The notes beneath the pieces are model-generated. The model was not told the DNA's origin. It saw only the letters and a program-made list of their open reading frames with translations, and ran no database searches. A program made the translations under genes and the position numbers. Below, in pieces: positions 35,035-45,323 of a stretch of 64,000 nucleotides of DNA (the stretch's first letter is position 1; every line of letters starts with the position of its first letter). This stretch comes from Candidatus Scalindua sp. (GTDB lineage Bacteria > Planctomycetota > Brocadiia > Brocadiales > Scalinduaceae), in NCBI GenBank assembly GCA_021776915.1, contig JAIQZU010000025.1:1-64000 (forward strand), in the 5' to 3' direction.

Positions 35035-36537
35035 CTACCTGACATATTTAATTGTACTTGGTGGCCAGAATACCATAAAAGCCTTTCCCACCATATTACT
35101 CTCAGGAACGATTTTCCAGAACCTGCTATCGTTGCTATTTCTACTATTATCACCTAGAAAGAAATATTCATTATTACCTATCTCAAGCGGTTTAAGTGTT
35201 CCCCATTCTCCGGCATCTGTATAGTAAATATCTCGAAAAATTGAAATATTCTTAAATACTGCAGCGGTATTTTCCCCTCCTAACTTCAACTCACTGAATT
35301 TAGTATAATCATTAAACGATGACAAATCAGTATCATATGCATATGAGAAAACTACGGAATCATTGAGTTTCAAGATAATTTTATTATCAACATTTGCGAA
35401 TCCTATCTTATATCCTTTTCCTGGCTCCATAAAGACTTCAGGATCACTTTTAACAATCGAACCTGATACTTTTAAATGCGTTTTATTCTTCCCTGCTCCG
35501 GAAGCTACATATGCCTCAATTGTTTTTTCATTCTCCTGCAGTATAATAGAAACACCTCCATTGTTCACAGAGATAGAAACATCAAAATTTATCATAACAT
35601 CACCATTTATTGCATCATTAATCTCGTTGTTATAAACATTGAAGTCTGTAATTTTTCTTTTAAACGATATATACGATTTTTGTTCTGCTCCCTCTGATAA
35701 TCTTAGTTGTAACTGCTTTGCACTGACATCCCAGAATTTATCTTTCACCTCCCAGTTTTGAACTATTTCCTGTTTTGCCGGATAATTACTATTAAAAACC
35801 GGCACCCATAGCGCCTCTTGAACCATTTCCGGCTTTCTCTCTATTTTGTCGTTAATATAAATGTCACCATTTAGAATCTGAAGTTTTTCATCCGGCAGGC
35901 CAACCAGGCGTTTTATATAATTCTTCCGAACAACATGAACATTTGTAGACCCACATGATTTACAAGTAATAGCATCTACTGTATCACATGAATTGCATAC
36001 AACCTTATGATATTGCGTAACACCTAAAAAGCCTTTTATATTATTAATCTTAGACTTAAAGTAATTTTCCTTCTTTGCGACATTAGAGCATTTCTCGCAC
36101 AACATTGATTGGCTTGAAGAGAAACCGCAAGACAAACAAGCAACATCATTAAACGGATATTTGAATACTGCAACATCCCATCTTTTGGGTTTGCCAAAAT
36201 CGTAAACAAACTTATTTACGAGAATCCTGTTCCCCCCCCTTTTTCTGTAATCAGATATGCGTATCTTATAGAAACAATTCGAGCATTTCACATGATTTAA
36301 GCTGTAGTTGGTTTTGAACTTCCAGGCACAGTTAGGACACTTAACAGACTTGTGCTGTCCCAACAATGTTGGCGCCATTGAGCCAGTTGGAATCTTAAAC
36401 GCCTCTACCACAAAAATCCTTAACACAAATGCCAATGCTACAGCAATAATAATAGATTCGAGATTTTCACGAACAAATCCTTTTTTCTTTTTGTGTTTCT
36501 TTGTTTTTTTACTATCTTTTTGGTCTGCCTTACCCAT
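35035..36537 (-). CDS. lepB: Signal peptidase I with zinc-ribbon and jelly-roll-like inserts
   Basis: 500 residues, against about 200-320 in most bacteria. A Lys-rich N-terminus and one membrane helix (about 27-46) precede PTGSMAPTL with catalytic S53. The general base is K209 in NYIKRLVGLPDE, and the final GDNSRNSNDSRFW box (462-474) is normal. Between S53 and K209 lie three four-Cys groups (C67/C70/C85/C88, C134/C137/C147/C150, C181/C184/C192/C195). Between K209 and the last box an insert of about 170 residues (about 260-435) looks like a beta sandwich. It should cleave Sec signal peptides on the outer side of the membrane. Confidence 0.9.
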   Translation of the reverse strand: MGKADQKDSKKTKKHKKKKGFVRENLESIIIAVALAFVLRIFVVEAFKIPTGSMAPTLLGQHKSVKCPNCAWKFKTNYSLNHVKCSNCFYKIRISDYRKRGGNRILVNKFVYDFGKPKRWDVAVFKYPFNDVACLSCGFSSSQSMLCEKCSNVAKKENYFKSKINNIKGFLGVTQYHKVVCNSCDTVDAITCKSCGSTNVHVVRKNYIKRLVGLPDEKLQILNGDIYINDKIERKPEMVQEALWVPVFNSNYPAKQEIVQNWEVKDKFWDVSAKQLQLRLSEGAEQKSYISFKRKITDFNVYNNEINDAINGDVMINFDVSISVNNGGVSIILQENEKTIEAYVASGAGKNKTHLKVSGSIVKSDPEVFMEPGKGYKIGFANVDNKIILKLNDSVVFSYAYDTDLSSFNDYTKFSELKLGGENTAAVFKNISIFRDIYYTDAGEWGTLKPLEIGNNEYFFLGDNSRNSNDSRFWKIVPESNMVGKAFMVFWPPSTIKYVR

Positions 36538-36623
36538 ATTAGCTCAGTTAATTAACAATTTGTCAGCCTATTAGATTTCTATAATACCATAACAATATTT
36601 AAAACCAGCATCTGCATTATTCT

Positions 36624-38420
36624 TTATTTATCTGTTGACAATACGGATAAGAATGCACTTTGAGGAATCTCGACACTTCCGACATTCTTCATTCTCTTTT
36701 TTCCTTCTTTCTGCTTCTCAAGAAGCTTTCGTTTTCTGGTTACATCACCACCATAACATTTCGCTGTAACATTTTTTGACATCTGACGGATTGTTTCTCT
36801 TGCAATAACCCTGCCCCCTATAGCTGCCTGTATAGGAATCTCAAACATATGACGGGAAATATCTTTCTTCAGATTTTGTACCAGTTTTCTGCCCTTAACC
36901 TCTGCCTTCTTTTTGTGAACAATACATGAAAGAGCATCTACTTTCTTCCCTGCAACCAATATATCCAATTTCACCAGATCCGATGGTTTGTATGCAACAA
37001 ACTCATAGTCCAGCGTGCCAAACCCTCTCGTCATGGATTTCAATTTATCATAAAAATCAAAAATAATTTCTCCCAAAGGAATTTCATACGTAAGTATAGC
37101 TCTCTTATCACTCAGATATTCTGTACTCTTGTATGTAGCCCTTCTATCATCAACCAATTGCATAATTGCCCCGATGTACTCTGAGGGAAGGATGATCTTG
37201 GCTTCTACTACCGGCTCGCGAAATTCCTTTATTGTGCCCACGGAAGGTAATTTTTCAGGATTGTCAATATTTATTACCCTGCCATCGTGAGTCAATATTT
37301 CGTATGTCACGGTTGGTGCAGTTTGCACTAGACCAACCTTACTCTCTCTCTCTAAACGTTCCTGAACAATTTCCATATGTAAAAGACCGAGGAATCCGCA
37401 TCTGAAGCCAAACCCAAGCGCCTGCGATGTTTCAGGTTCGAACGAAAAAGATGAATCATTGATCCATAACCTTTCAATCGCATCTCTCAAAGGCATGAAG
37501 CCAGTATTGTCTGTAGGATAGAGTCCGCAGAAAACCATAGGAAGAGGTTTGCGGTACCCTGGCAAAGCGACCGTAGACCTCTTTTTCGATAGTGTTATAG
37601 TATCACCAATGTGGACATCATGTATAGATTTGATACTAGATGTGCAATAACCAACACTTCCCGCACTTAATTCGTTTACACGGGTCATATCAGGCCTGAA
37701 CACTCCCAACTCAGTAACCTCAAACGATCTGCCTGTCTTCATCATAAAAATACTATCACCTACCTTGACTGAACCATCAAAAACCCTTATATAGACAATC
37801 ACACCACGATAGTCATCATAAACTGAATCAAAAATCAGTGCCCGTAACGGAGCGTCAGTATCACCCTCAGGCGCCGGCATTTTCTTTATTATAGCATCGA
37901 AGATATCTTCTATCCCCTGGCCGGTCTTTGCGCTCACACTTAGAACCTCTTCGTCCTTTACACCAAGAATGTGAACTATCTCTTCGCTTACCTCTTCCGG
38001 CCTGGCAGATTTAATATCTATTTTGCTGAGAACCGGTATGATCTCAAGATCCTTCTCCATTGCCATATACATGTTAGTTAATGTTTGCGCCTCTATTCCC
38101 TGCGCCGCATCCACCAGAAGCAAGGCTCCCTCACAGGCACTGAGACTCCGTGACACCTCATAACTAAAATCTACATGCCCGGGTGTGTCTATTAAATTCA
38201 ATGAGTAGGTCTCTCCATCCTTAACATAATCCAAAGTGACTGCGCTGGCCTTTATTGTAATGCCACGCTCTCTTTCCAGATCCATGTTGTCCAGCATCTG
38301 GTCACGGAATTTCCTGGGACTGACCGCCTTTGCCTTTTTCAGCAGGCAGTCGGCAAGCGTAGACTTGCCATGATCGATATGCGCTATTATACAAAAGTTA
38401 CGTATCTGCTTGATATTCAA
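36624..38420 (-). CDS. lepA: Elongation factor 4
   Basis: 598 residues. A ribosome-bound GTPase that back-translocates or helps 30S assembly. G1 [10 protein letters not shown]2 region RGITIK, G3 DTPGHVDF and G4 SKID are present, and the C-terminal LepA-specific domain ([24 protein letters not shown]) is complete. The start is TTG, supported by GAGG six bases upstream. lepB follows after 86 bases; the lepA-lepB pairing is classical. Confidence 0.96.
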   Translation of the reverse strand: MNIKQIRNFCIIAHIDHGKSTLADCLLKKAKAVSPRKFRDQMLDNMDLERERGITIKASAVTLDYVKDGETYSLNLIDTPGHVDFSYEVSRSLSACEGALLLVDAAQGIEAQTLTNMYMAMEKDLEIIPVLSKIDIKSARPEEVSEEIVHILGVKDEEVLSVSAKTGQGIEDIFDAIIKKMPAPEGDTDAPLRALIFDSVYDDYRGVIVYIRVFDGSVKVGDSIFMMKTGRSFEVTELGVFRPDMTRVNELSAGSVGYCTSSIKSIHDVHIGDTITLSKKRSTVALPGYRKPLPMVFCGLYPTDNTGFMPLRDAIERLWINDSSFSFEPETSQALGFGFRCGFLGLLHMEIVQERLERESKVGLVQTAPTVTYEILTHDGRVINIDNPEKLPSVGTIKEFREPVVEAKIILPSEYIGAIMQLVDDRRATYKSTEYLSDKRAILTYEIPLGEIIFDFYDKLKSMTRGFGTLDYEFVAYKPSDLVKLDILVAGKKVDALSCIVHKKKAEVKGRKLVQNLKKDISRHMFEIPIQAAIGGRVIARETIRQMSKNVTAKCYGGDVTRKRKLLEKQKEGKKRMKNVGSVEIPQSAFLSVLSTDK

Positions 38421-38557
38421 ATGAAACCTCTAATACTTCCGGTTAACTGTTATTTGTCTAGTAGGATGCCTTGCTCGGAAACATAGGAATGATAAAACCA
38501 GAAAACTGCCATTTCTTCGCACATGGTATTAAATCCTGTGCGAAATTCCTAAAATGG

Positions 38558-38896
38558 TTACTGGGCAAATGCCCTGACACAAGGGACCATCGCCTTAATC
38601 TCTTCTTCTGACAATATATCACCAAATGGTAAGTAGTTAGAGTTTTCAGGATTACCATTTGTGATTGAGTTTACGAAATCATCATCAGTACGTGAATCCT
38701 GCCACTTTGCATCGGTGAAATCTTTAACTCCAAAATCAATGCCCGTCGGTGTTCCTTTACCATCTTCACCATGGCACAATGCACACTTTTCTGTATATAT
38801 TTCAGCAGTGTCGATATCATCAGCAAAAGTGTTTGAAAGAGTTGAACAAAAGACCAGACCTGAAAATATAAAACATATTATTGCCTTGCTTCTCAA
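38558..38896 (-). CDS. Exported mono-haem cytochrome c without the usual Met ligand
   Basis: 112 residues. Signal peptide 1-25 (cleavage after NTFA), haem site CALCH at 38-42, and class I layout (EIYTEKCALCHGEDGKGTP, then PFGDILSEEEIKAMVPCVRAF). In class I proteins the sixth ligand is Met in MPxFG; here the same place reads NYLPFGDILS, so Leu89 replaces Met. M103 lies in the C-terminal helix, an unlikely ligand. The start is TTG, supported by AGGAG seven bases upstream. A periplasmic (or anammoxosomal) electron carrier is inferred. Confidence 0.87.
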   Translation of the reverse strand: MRSKAIICFIFSGLVFCSTLSNTFADDIDTAEIYTEKCALCHGEDGKGTPTGIDFGVKDFTDAKWQDSRTDDDFVNSITNGNPENSNYLPFGDILSEEEIKAMVPCVRAFAQ

Positions 38897-38967
38897 TGTG
38901 CTTCTCCTATTCTAAATAAATTAAATTATAAAAAACGAAATCCGTACATTTAAGCGTACAGTACTCA

Positions 38968-39570
38968 TTAAACCAATTCCATCAAATTTGTCTTGAAAAG
39001 TTCCAGGGCCAACGCCCTATGGCTGATTCGGTTCTTGACCTCAGATCCTAATTCTGCCATAGTGAGTTCGTATTCAGGCACATAAAATACAGGGTCATAT
39101 CCAAATCCCTTATCCCCTCTAGGCTCAGCACTAATAATGCCTTCACAACTTGCTTTTACAACAAATTGCAACCTGCCAGGTTCTGCAAGGGCTATTGCAC
39201 AACGAAACCTTGCCGTCCTCTTTTTAAATGGAACTCCTTTTAATTCTTCAAGCAGTCTTAAGCATTTTTCTTCATAACCGGTATCTTCGCCACAATAACG
39301 GGATGATAAAACACCGGGGCGTTTATCCAGTGCATCAATCTCTAATCCCGAATCATCCGCCATAACACACATTTGACAAAATCCGGCCAGTTCCAGCGCC
39401 TTCTTTATCGCATTGTCTTCAAAGGCATTACCATCTTCAATAATGTCAGGAGGATTCTCAAAATCATCCAAATCCAGCAACCTTACTGGTATTCCGTTTA
39501 GAATCTCCCTTATCTCTGATTTCTTATTACTATTATAAGTTCCTATTACAATTTCCTTCAATTTCAGCAT
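38968..39570 (-). CDS. rdgB: XTP/dITP diphosphatase
   Basis: 200 residues of the Ham1/RdgB family, which hydrolyses non-canonical purine triphosphates so they are not built into DNA or RNA. GTYNSNKKSEI, VMADDSGLEIDAL, PGVLSSRYCGED and GDKGFGYDPVFYVPEYELTMAEL are the family's motifs. Follows rph after 11 bases, a common pairing. Confidence 0.94.
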   Translation of the reverse strand: MLKLKEIVIGTYNSNKKSEIREILNGIPVRLLDLDDFENPPDIIEDGNAFEDNAIKKALELAGFCQMCVMADDSGLEIDALDKRPGVLSSRYCGEDTGYEEKCLRLLEELKGVPFKKRTARFRCAIALAEPGRLQFVVKASCEGIISAEPRGDKGFGYDPVFYVPEYELTMAELGSEVKNRISHRALALELFKTNLMELV

Positions 39571-39581
39571 ATTTTGTTACG

Positions 39582-40298
39582 CTATTTTCCCAATACTTCC
39601 TGTTGTATCAGAGTTAATTCGTTTATGCCCTTCTTTGCCTGTCCGATCATCTGGGCAAGCTCTTCCCCTGAGAAAGTCTGTTTTTCCGCTGTACCCTGTA
39701 ATTCTATATACTCACCATCACCAGTTAATACTATGTTCATATCAACACTTGCCGAAACATCCTCTTCATAGCACAGATCCAGCATAGGCACACCATCTAC
39801 TACACCAACACTTATAGCCGCCACGCTGCCCAGAAGCGGTTCTCCAGTAAGCTCATCATTGTTTCTTAACCGGTTAATAGCATCAACAAATGCAACGTAT
39901 GCGCCCGTAATAGATGCCACTCGCGTACCACCGTCAGCCTGAATCACATCACAATCTATCCATATTGTCCTTTCTCCTATTGCAGACAAATCCACTATGG
40001 CACGCATCGAGCGTCCTATCAGCCTTTGGATTTCATGCGTACGGCCACCAACCTTACCACGTGAGGATTCCCTTGAAACTCTTTTAGGCGTGGAACCGGG
40101 CAATAAGGAGTATTCCGCCGTAACCCATCCCTGTCCTGTATTTCTTTTATGAGGCGGCACACCTTCGTCTACTGAAGCCGTACATATCACCCTGGTATTA
40201 CCGACTTGTATAAGCACAGAACCATGTGCAAATTTCGTATAATTTCTTTCTATTAAGACCGGTCGCATTTCATCCGGTTTTCTTCCGTCTTTTCGCAT
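39582..40298 (-). CDS. rph: Ribonuclease PH
   Basis: 238 residues. A phosphorolytic 3'-5' exonuclease that trims tRNA precursors. MRKDGRKPDEMRPV, SVDEGVPPHKRNTGQGWVTAEYSLLPGST, RIIGRS-like RLIGRSMRAIVDL, and DCDVIQADGGTRVASITGA are the family motifs. Full length. It lies 30 bases after argF and 11 before rdgB. Confidence 0.95.
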   Translation of the reverse strand: MRKDGRKPDEMRPVLIERNYTKFAHGSVLIQVGNTRVICTASVDEGVPPHKRNTGQGWVTAEYSLLPGSTPKRVSRESSRGKVGGRTHEIQRLIGRSMRAIVDLSAIGERTIWIDCDVIQADGGTRVASITGAYVAFVDAINRLRNNDELTGEPLLGSVAAISVGVVDGVPMLDLCYEEDVSASVDMNIVLTGDGEYIELQGTAEKQTFSGEELAQMIGQAKKGINELTLIQQEVLGK

Positions 40299-40328
40299 TA
40301 TTTACCTCTATACAAAACCTCATTATTT

Positions 40329-41255
40329 CTACTTACAAATAAGAATCTTCAACAGCGCCTTCTGGACGTGCAGCCTGTTTTCAGCCTGATCGTAAACTAT
40401 GGAATTCTGACTATCAATAACATCATCTGTAATTTCCTCACCACGATGAGCCGGTAGGCAATGCATCACAAGAGCGTCACTCTTTGCATGGGCCATCAAT
40501 TCACCATTAACCTGAAAACCTTTAAAATGATTTCGTCTTGTCTCGGCTTCGTCTTCTTCTCCCATACTGACCCACGTATCGGTATAGATAACATCTGCAT
40601 CTTTAACCGCTTCTTTTGGGTCTCTAATCTGTTCAATGCATATATTGCTATCTTTTGTTGTCTCAGCAACTTCTTTCAAAAACTCTGCTGTCAATTCATA
40701 GTTTTCAGGTGATGCGGCCGTATATGAAACCTTGAGTTTTGCACATAAAAAAGCCAATGACCTGGCAACATTATTTCCATCACCAATATATGCTATTTTA
40801 ATATTGTCAAAACTCCCTTTCTTCTCCCTTATGGTGAATAAATCCGTAAGGGCCTGACATGGGTGTGTATAGTCAGAGAGTGCATTGACTACAGGCACGG
40901 AGGAGCAATCAGCAAGCTCAACAACCGTTTTATGGTCATAAGTTCTAATGGTAATACAATCTACATATCTGGATAAAACTTTAGCAACGTCTTTTATAGA
41001 TTCGCGCTCACCAAGGTTTATATCATGCTTGGTCAGATATATTGCATGCCCACCCATCTGCGTCATCGCAACTTCAAAGGAAACCCTTGTCCGCATCGAA
41101 CTCTTCTCAAAGATCATAGCCAAAGTCCTACCTGCAAGACAATGATCAGCTTCACCTTTTTGTAGAGAAGCCTTCAACTCTGCCGTCAAGGTAAACAGAT
41201 CATTAATGTCTTCAAGATTCAGGTCAGAGATTGAAACCAGATTTTCACACTGCAT
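40329..41255 (-). CDS. argF: Ornithine carbamoyltransferase
   Basis: 308 residues. Makes citrulline from ornithine and carbamoyl phosphate. SMRTRVSFE binds carbamoyl phosphate, HPCQ (in YTHPCQALTDLF) and VMHCLPAHRGEEI complete the active site. Family length is about 305-335. It follows argD after 28 bases in an argB-argD-argF run. Confidence 0.96.
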   Translation of the reverse strand: MQCENLVSISDLNLEDINDLFTLTAELKASLQKGEADHCLAGRTLAMIFEKSSMRTRVSFEVAMTQMGGHAIYLTKHDINLGERESIKDVAKVLSRYVDCITIRTYDHKTVVELADCSSVPVVNALSDYTHPCQALTDLFTIREKKGSFDNIKIAYIGDGNNVARSLAFLCAKLKVSYTAASPENYELTAEFLKEVAETTKDSNICIEQIRDPKEAVKDADVIYTDTWVSMGEEDEAETRRNHFKGFQVNGELMAHAKSDALVMHCLPAHRGEEITDDVIDSQNSIVYDQAENRLHVQKALLKILICK

Positions 41256-41283
41256 AATTTTTTCTGTATTACTTAGTTATTAA

Positions 41284-42465
41284 TTAAACGGATTTCAAGA
41301 TATCCTTTAAGATTCCCAAACCCTCATCAATATGTTCCTGCTTCACATTCAGTTGAGGCATGATCCTTATCACTGTATCATGAGTACAGTTCAACAGCAG
41401 CCCGGCATCCGAACACTTTTTTACAGTCTCGGCTGCAGGGATCTTAAGTTCTATGCCTATCATCAATCCTATGCCTCTTACTTCTTTGATAACATCAAGT
41501 TCTTTAGCCATATTTCCCAATTGATCAAAAATATAATCACCCATCTTCGCCGCTTTGTCCAACAAACCCTCTGCCTCGATTGTTTCAAATACAGCAGCCG
41601 ATGTGGCACATGCAAGGGGATTACCTCCGAATGTAGAAGCATGACTGCCCGGCACAAGACTTTTAGCGATTTCTTTAGTAGTTTCCATAGCACCCACTGC
41701 TGTACCATTTCCCAGTGCTTTAGCAAGCGTCATAATATCTGGCGTTATATCGTAATGTTGATATGCAAAATACTTACCTGTCCTTCCCATCCCGCACTGC
41801 ACTTCATCAAGAATCAGGAGAATGTCATTGTCATCACAAATTTTCCTCAACCCTGTCATGTAATCTTTGTCGGCTACATTAATTCCGCCCTCTCCCTGAA
41901 CAGTTTCAAGCATTATACCGCAGGTCTTGTCGTCCACGGCATCTTCCGCCTCACCAAGATTATTAAATGAAACATACGAAAAGCCTTCGACAAGTGGAGC
42001 AAAACCTCTATGATACTTTGGTTGTGCTGTAGCCGTGACGGTCGCCATGGTTCTTCCATGAAAGGAATCCTTCATCGTAATAATCTTATATTTCCCTTTC
42101 GGAAAACTGTGAATCCTTGCCAGTTTTATGGCTGCCTCATTCGCTTCCGCTCCGCTGTTACAAAAAAAACATTGACCGTTAAATGAGTTTTCGGAAATAT
42201 ACTTTGCAAGACGTCCCTGTGGCTCAGAATAGAAAATATTAGGCACGTGCACCAGGGTTGCCGCCTGATCCTGTGTCGCCTTCGTCACATTAGGATGACA
42301 ATGTCCCAGCGAACTGACTGCCCATCCGGAGAAAAGGTCCAGATATCGTTTTCCGTCTTCGTCCCATACATACACCCCTTCACCCTTAACAAGTACAATG
42401 GGGTTACGAGCGTAATTTGGGATTACGTAATTATCATAATCTTCAATTATTTTACTTTTCTTCAT
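41284..42465 (-). CDS. argD: Acetylornithine aminotransferase
   Basis: 393 residues, class III PLP aminotransferase. FFCNSGAEANEAAIKLAR binds the cofactor phosphate, ILDEVQCGMGRTGK holds the Asp at the pyridine N, and LAKALGNG carries the PLP Lys. The arginine pathway role is supported by argB upstream and argF downstream. The same enzyme may also serve lysine synthesis. Confidence 0.94.
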   Translation of the reverse strand: MKKSKIIEDYDNYVIPNYARNPIVLVKGEGVYVWDEDGKRYLDLFSGWAVSSLGHCHPNVTKATQDQAATLVHVPNIFYSEPQGRLAKYISENSFNGQCFFCNSGAEANEAAIKLARIHSFPKGKYKIITMKDSFHGRTMATVTATAQPKYHRGFAPLVEGFSYVSFNNLGEAEDAVDDKTCGIMLETVQGEGGINVADKDYMTGLRKICDDNDILLILDEVQCGMGRTGKYFAYQHYDITPDIMTLAKALGNGTAVGAMETTKEIAKSLVPGSHASTFGGNPLACATSAAVFETIEAEGLLDKAAKMGDYIFDQLGNMAKELDVIKEVRGIGLMIGIELKIPAAETVKKCSDAGLLLNCTHDTVIRIMPQLNVKQEHIDEGLGILKDILKSV

Positions 42466-42699
42466 ATCTAAATTCCCATATGTGAATTTCCTGCGATGTG
42501 AGGAAACAGAAAAAATGGAAGGGTTTAATTTTGTGTGCTCTTTTTGAAGTGGGTAAATACCAAAAAGACCAACTCTTAAAACACCTAAAGATTAAGCTGC
42601 CGAAACAACCTGTTAGCCACAATCCTACTTCCGCCAGAATGCGTATCGGGCTGGCGAACTGACCGGTCAGGCGGGGACACTTAAGCATTAAATCATGAC
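42466..42699. other. Gap between argB and argD with a repeat
   Basis: No gene. At about 42625-42682 a GC-rich element (CGCCAGAATGCG, GGCTGGCGAACTGACC, GGTCAGGCGGGG) interrupts what is otherwise a tight arg operon. The inverted pair GAACTGACCGGTCAG could form a hairpin. Confidence 0.5.
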
Positions 42700-43704
42700 T
42701 TAAACTATGATCTGGGTCCCTATCCCCTTGTCAGTAAATATTTCCAGCAACAGGGAATGGGGTATATTGCCGTCTATAATATGAGCTTTCTTAACTCCCT
42801 TACTCAATGCTGCTATACAAGCTTTTGCCTTCGGCAGCATACCGCCTCTTATTATCTCACTTTCTATCAACTTATTTACCTCGTCCTCGTGTAATGTAGA
42901 CGTAAATGACTCCGGATCGGAAGGGTCAGTTGATATTCCATGAGTATTAGAAATAAATACTAATTTCTCTGCCTTTAATGAACTTGCTATAAAGGAGGCG
43001 ACATTATCCGCATTTACATTAAAATTCTCATTACCAGCTCCTTCCGCAATTGGCGGTACAATTGGAATATTATCACCTTCACATAAATTATTAAATCTTT
43101 CATGCTCTATCCCCGTAAGTTCTCCCACATAACCTAGATCATTTGCCGCTGTCTTGTCCTCGCCTTCACAAACAAACTTTCTGGCCTTGAGCGGACTCTT
43201 TTCTCTGTCCCACACACATACGCCTTTTGCTCCCATTTCGTTTATTTGACTTACAATTAATTTGCCAATCTGGTTTATGAGTACATCAATAGCGATCTTC
43301 AGCGTCTCTTCGTCTGTTACACGATACCCATGTATAAAAAGAGGCTTTTTCCCCCTCTTTTCCATCTCACTGCTTATATGAGGGCCGCCGCCATATACAA
43401 TTACAGGCATCATACCAATAGTCTTCATAAAAACCACATCCTGAAGTATACTTTGAAAGGTTTTTATATTGACCATAGCACTACCACCAAACTTTACGAC
43501 AACAATTTTATCCTTGAATGATTGTATATACGGTAATGCCTCTATTAATGCCCTGGATTTACGTATTGCCTCTTCCATTGAGATGTCCTTCGTGTATCCT
43601 CTTTTCAATTTTCCAGCATCAACTTCAGATGGATAAATACCCTCATACAGAATATCTGAAATCTTGCTGTTCTTAGAAATTTTGCTTGTTACCTGCAAAC
43701 TCAT
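42700..43704 (-). CDS. argB: Acetylglutamate kinase
   Basis: 334 residues. Phosphorylates N-acetylglutamate, often the arginine-inhibited step. VVKFGGSAM (about 69-77) and VYGGGPHISSEMEKRGKK bind phosphate and substrate; NADNVASFIASSL and the HGISTDPSDPESF region follow. A leading segment of about 60 residues is longer than in most ArgB; an N-terminal helix is typical of arginine-sensitive hexameric forms, so feedback control is plausible. First gene of the arg series. Confidence 0.94.
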   Translation of the reverse strand: MSLQVTSKISKNSKISDILYEGIYPSEVDAGKLKRGYTKDISMEEAIRKSRALIEALPYIQSFKDKIVVVKFGGSAMVNIKTFQSILQDVVFMKTIGMMPVIVYGGGPHISSEMEKRGKKPLFIHGYRVTDEETLKIAIDVLINQIGKLIVSQINEMGAKGVCVWDREKSPLKARKFVCEGEDKTAANDLGYVGELTGIEHERFNNLCEGDNIPIVPPIAEGAGNENFNVNADNVASFIASSLKAEKLVFISNTHGISTDPSDPESFTSTLHEDEVNKLIESEIIRGGMLPKAKACIAALSKGVKKAHIIDGNIPHSLLLEIFTDKGIGTQIIV

Positions 43705-43801
43705 ATTTCTCTTAATGGCTTTAACAATAATAAATTACAACAAACTGTATACTGATAATCTCAAAACAAAAATTATAGCTTTTAGCGTATATCTGTCAAG
43801 G

Positions 43802-44287
43802 TTAAATCATAGACTCTACCTTGCTTCTATGACAATGACATATAGCGATTGCAAGAGCATCAGAAGAATCAAACTTCTCTGGCACCTCGGATAAGGCCAG
43901 AACTATTTTCACCATTTCACTTACCTGCACCTTTTGAGCACTACCCACGCCAACAACCGCCCTCTTTACTACGGTAGGTGCATATTCGGCCAACTGGATA
44001 TTTGCGGAAGCTGCGCACAGGATAGCTATGCCTCTGGCCTCACCAATCTTAATCGCCGATTTTACGTTTTTCCCATAAAACGCTTCCTCTAATGCGATAT
44101 AGTCAGGTTTATATTCTTCTATAACTTTATTTAATCCATCGAAAATCAATTTAAGTTTATCCGGGAAGGAATCCTTTTTCCTGGCCTCGATCGTACCATG
44201 AGCGACGTGAGACAACTTGCTATTGACATCATCAACAACGCCATAACCTGTTACTACCGTACCTGGATCTATTCCTAAAACTCGCAT
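43802..44287 (-). CDS. ruvC: Holliday junction resolvase RuvC
   Basis: 161 residues from the ATG at 44287; the open frame reaches 44338 but the protein fold starts at MRVLGIDPGT. Catalytic D7, E67/E68 in YIALEEAFYGKN and D140/D143 in KFDSSDALAIAICH are present. Cuts four-way junctions made by RuvAB. ruvA and ruvB are not in the window. No Shine-Dalgarno is visible. The start lies 28 bases after the end of the ZIP gene. Confidence 0.94.
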   Translation of the reverse strand: MRVLGIDPGTVVTGYGVVDDVNSKLSHVAHGTIEARKKDSFPDKLKLIFDGLNKVIEEYKPDYIALEEAFYGKNVKSAIKIGEARGIAILCAASANIQLAEYAPTVVKRAVVGVGSAQKVQVSEMVKIVLALSEVPEKFDSSDALAIAICHCHRSKVESMI

Positions 44288-44315
44288 AATAATAGTAAAC
44301 AAAAAAACCACATTC

Positions 44316-45032
44316 TTAAAATAAATATTTCCCGGCACACATCAAAAGCAAGCCCAACAACAGACTGGACAGGTTATAATATTTTCTGGGGTTGTGTTGA
44401 TGGACAAATGGCAGGAGATCACTGATAGCAATATATAAAAAAGTCCCTGCTGATATCCCAATTGCCCAGGCCAGAGTGTTTTCATGCAGATTTTTTAAAA
44501 CAAAAAAAGCAATAACCGCTCCTACAGGTGTGGTCAACGCAAAGATTGTGACAAGCTTGATAATCTTCGCTCTTTTATACCCCCCCTGAATAAGAATGCC
44601 GGTAAGGGAAAGTGCAGAAGGAAACTTGTGAACTATAATCGCCAGAAATATCATTAAACCAATATCTTTTAGTATGAAACCGGCTCCCATTGAGAGACCA
44701 TCTATTAAACTGTGAAATGATATTCCCAGAAAAGCTGATAACCCTATTGTATGAAAGTCACAAACATCCTCTTCACAGGAATGCACCATTATGAATTTTT
44801 CCATTATGTAAATAATAAAAAACCCAATTATTATGGGTATACCAACATTACTGCCCAGAGACGGTGTAATTGCCGGCAGCATGTGAAAAAAGCAAGTGCC
44901 AAACAAGACTCCTGCGCCAAAGCTGATTATTAACCTGAAACTATTCTTTGACCAGCTTTTTACCAATGGGAGCAGACCACCAATAGTGGAAATTGCAAAT
45001 ATAAGTAACAGGTACCATAAAAACGTTGTCAT
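44316..45032 (-). CDS. ZIP-family metal transporter
   Basis: 238 residues from the ATG at 45032, preceded by GGAG with a six-base spacer; a start at 45053 is less likely. Seven or eight helices. The transport motif HSLIDGLSMGAGF and the second HKFPSALSLTG motif carry the His/Glu/Ser ligands typical of ZIP zinc or iron carriers. A short His/Cys loop (HSCEEDVCDFH, about 87-97) may bind metal. Substrate is not proven. Confidence 0.9.
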   Translation of the reverse strand: MTTFLWYLLLIFAISTIGGLLPLVKSWSKNSFRLIISFGAGVLFGTCFFHMLPAITPSLGSNVGIPIIIGFFIIYIMEKFIMVHSCEEDVCDFHTIGLSAFLGISFHSLIDGLSMGAGFILKDIGLMIFLAIIVHKFPSALSLTGILIQGGYKRAKIIKLVTIFALTTPVGAVIAFFVLKNLHENTLAWAIGISAGTFLYIAISDLLPFVHQHNPRKYYNLSSLLLGLLLMCAGKYLF

Positions 45033-45323
45033 ATTATACTCCATTGGGGGCAAAGGCCACCGGTGCAGACGTCGATCTGCTCAATCATGAAAAAGGCTGT
45101 GGCCACTTGCTTATTTGTAAAAGTCACGTTAGGTTCTATTTGAAAACTGTAATCTTATCTTTATTATCATTCAATAAAAAACACATTTTTCATCAAAAGT
45201 CAATATTTTAAGAACAATCAAAAATATGCCTTCAATAAACCATCTCTTTCTGGTATATTCCAAAAACCTTGTTTACAAGATTTGTTATTTTTTATCTTAT
45301 CCTGTAAATCTTGTCTAAAATTT

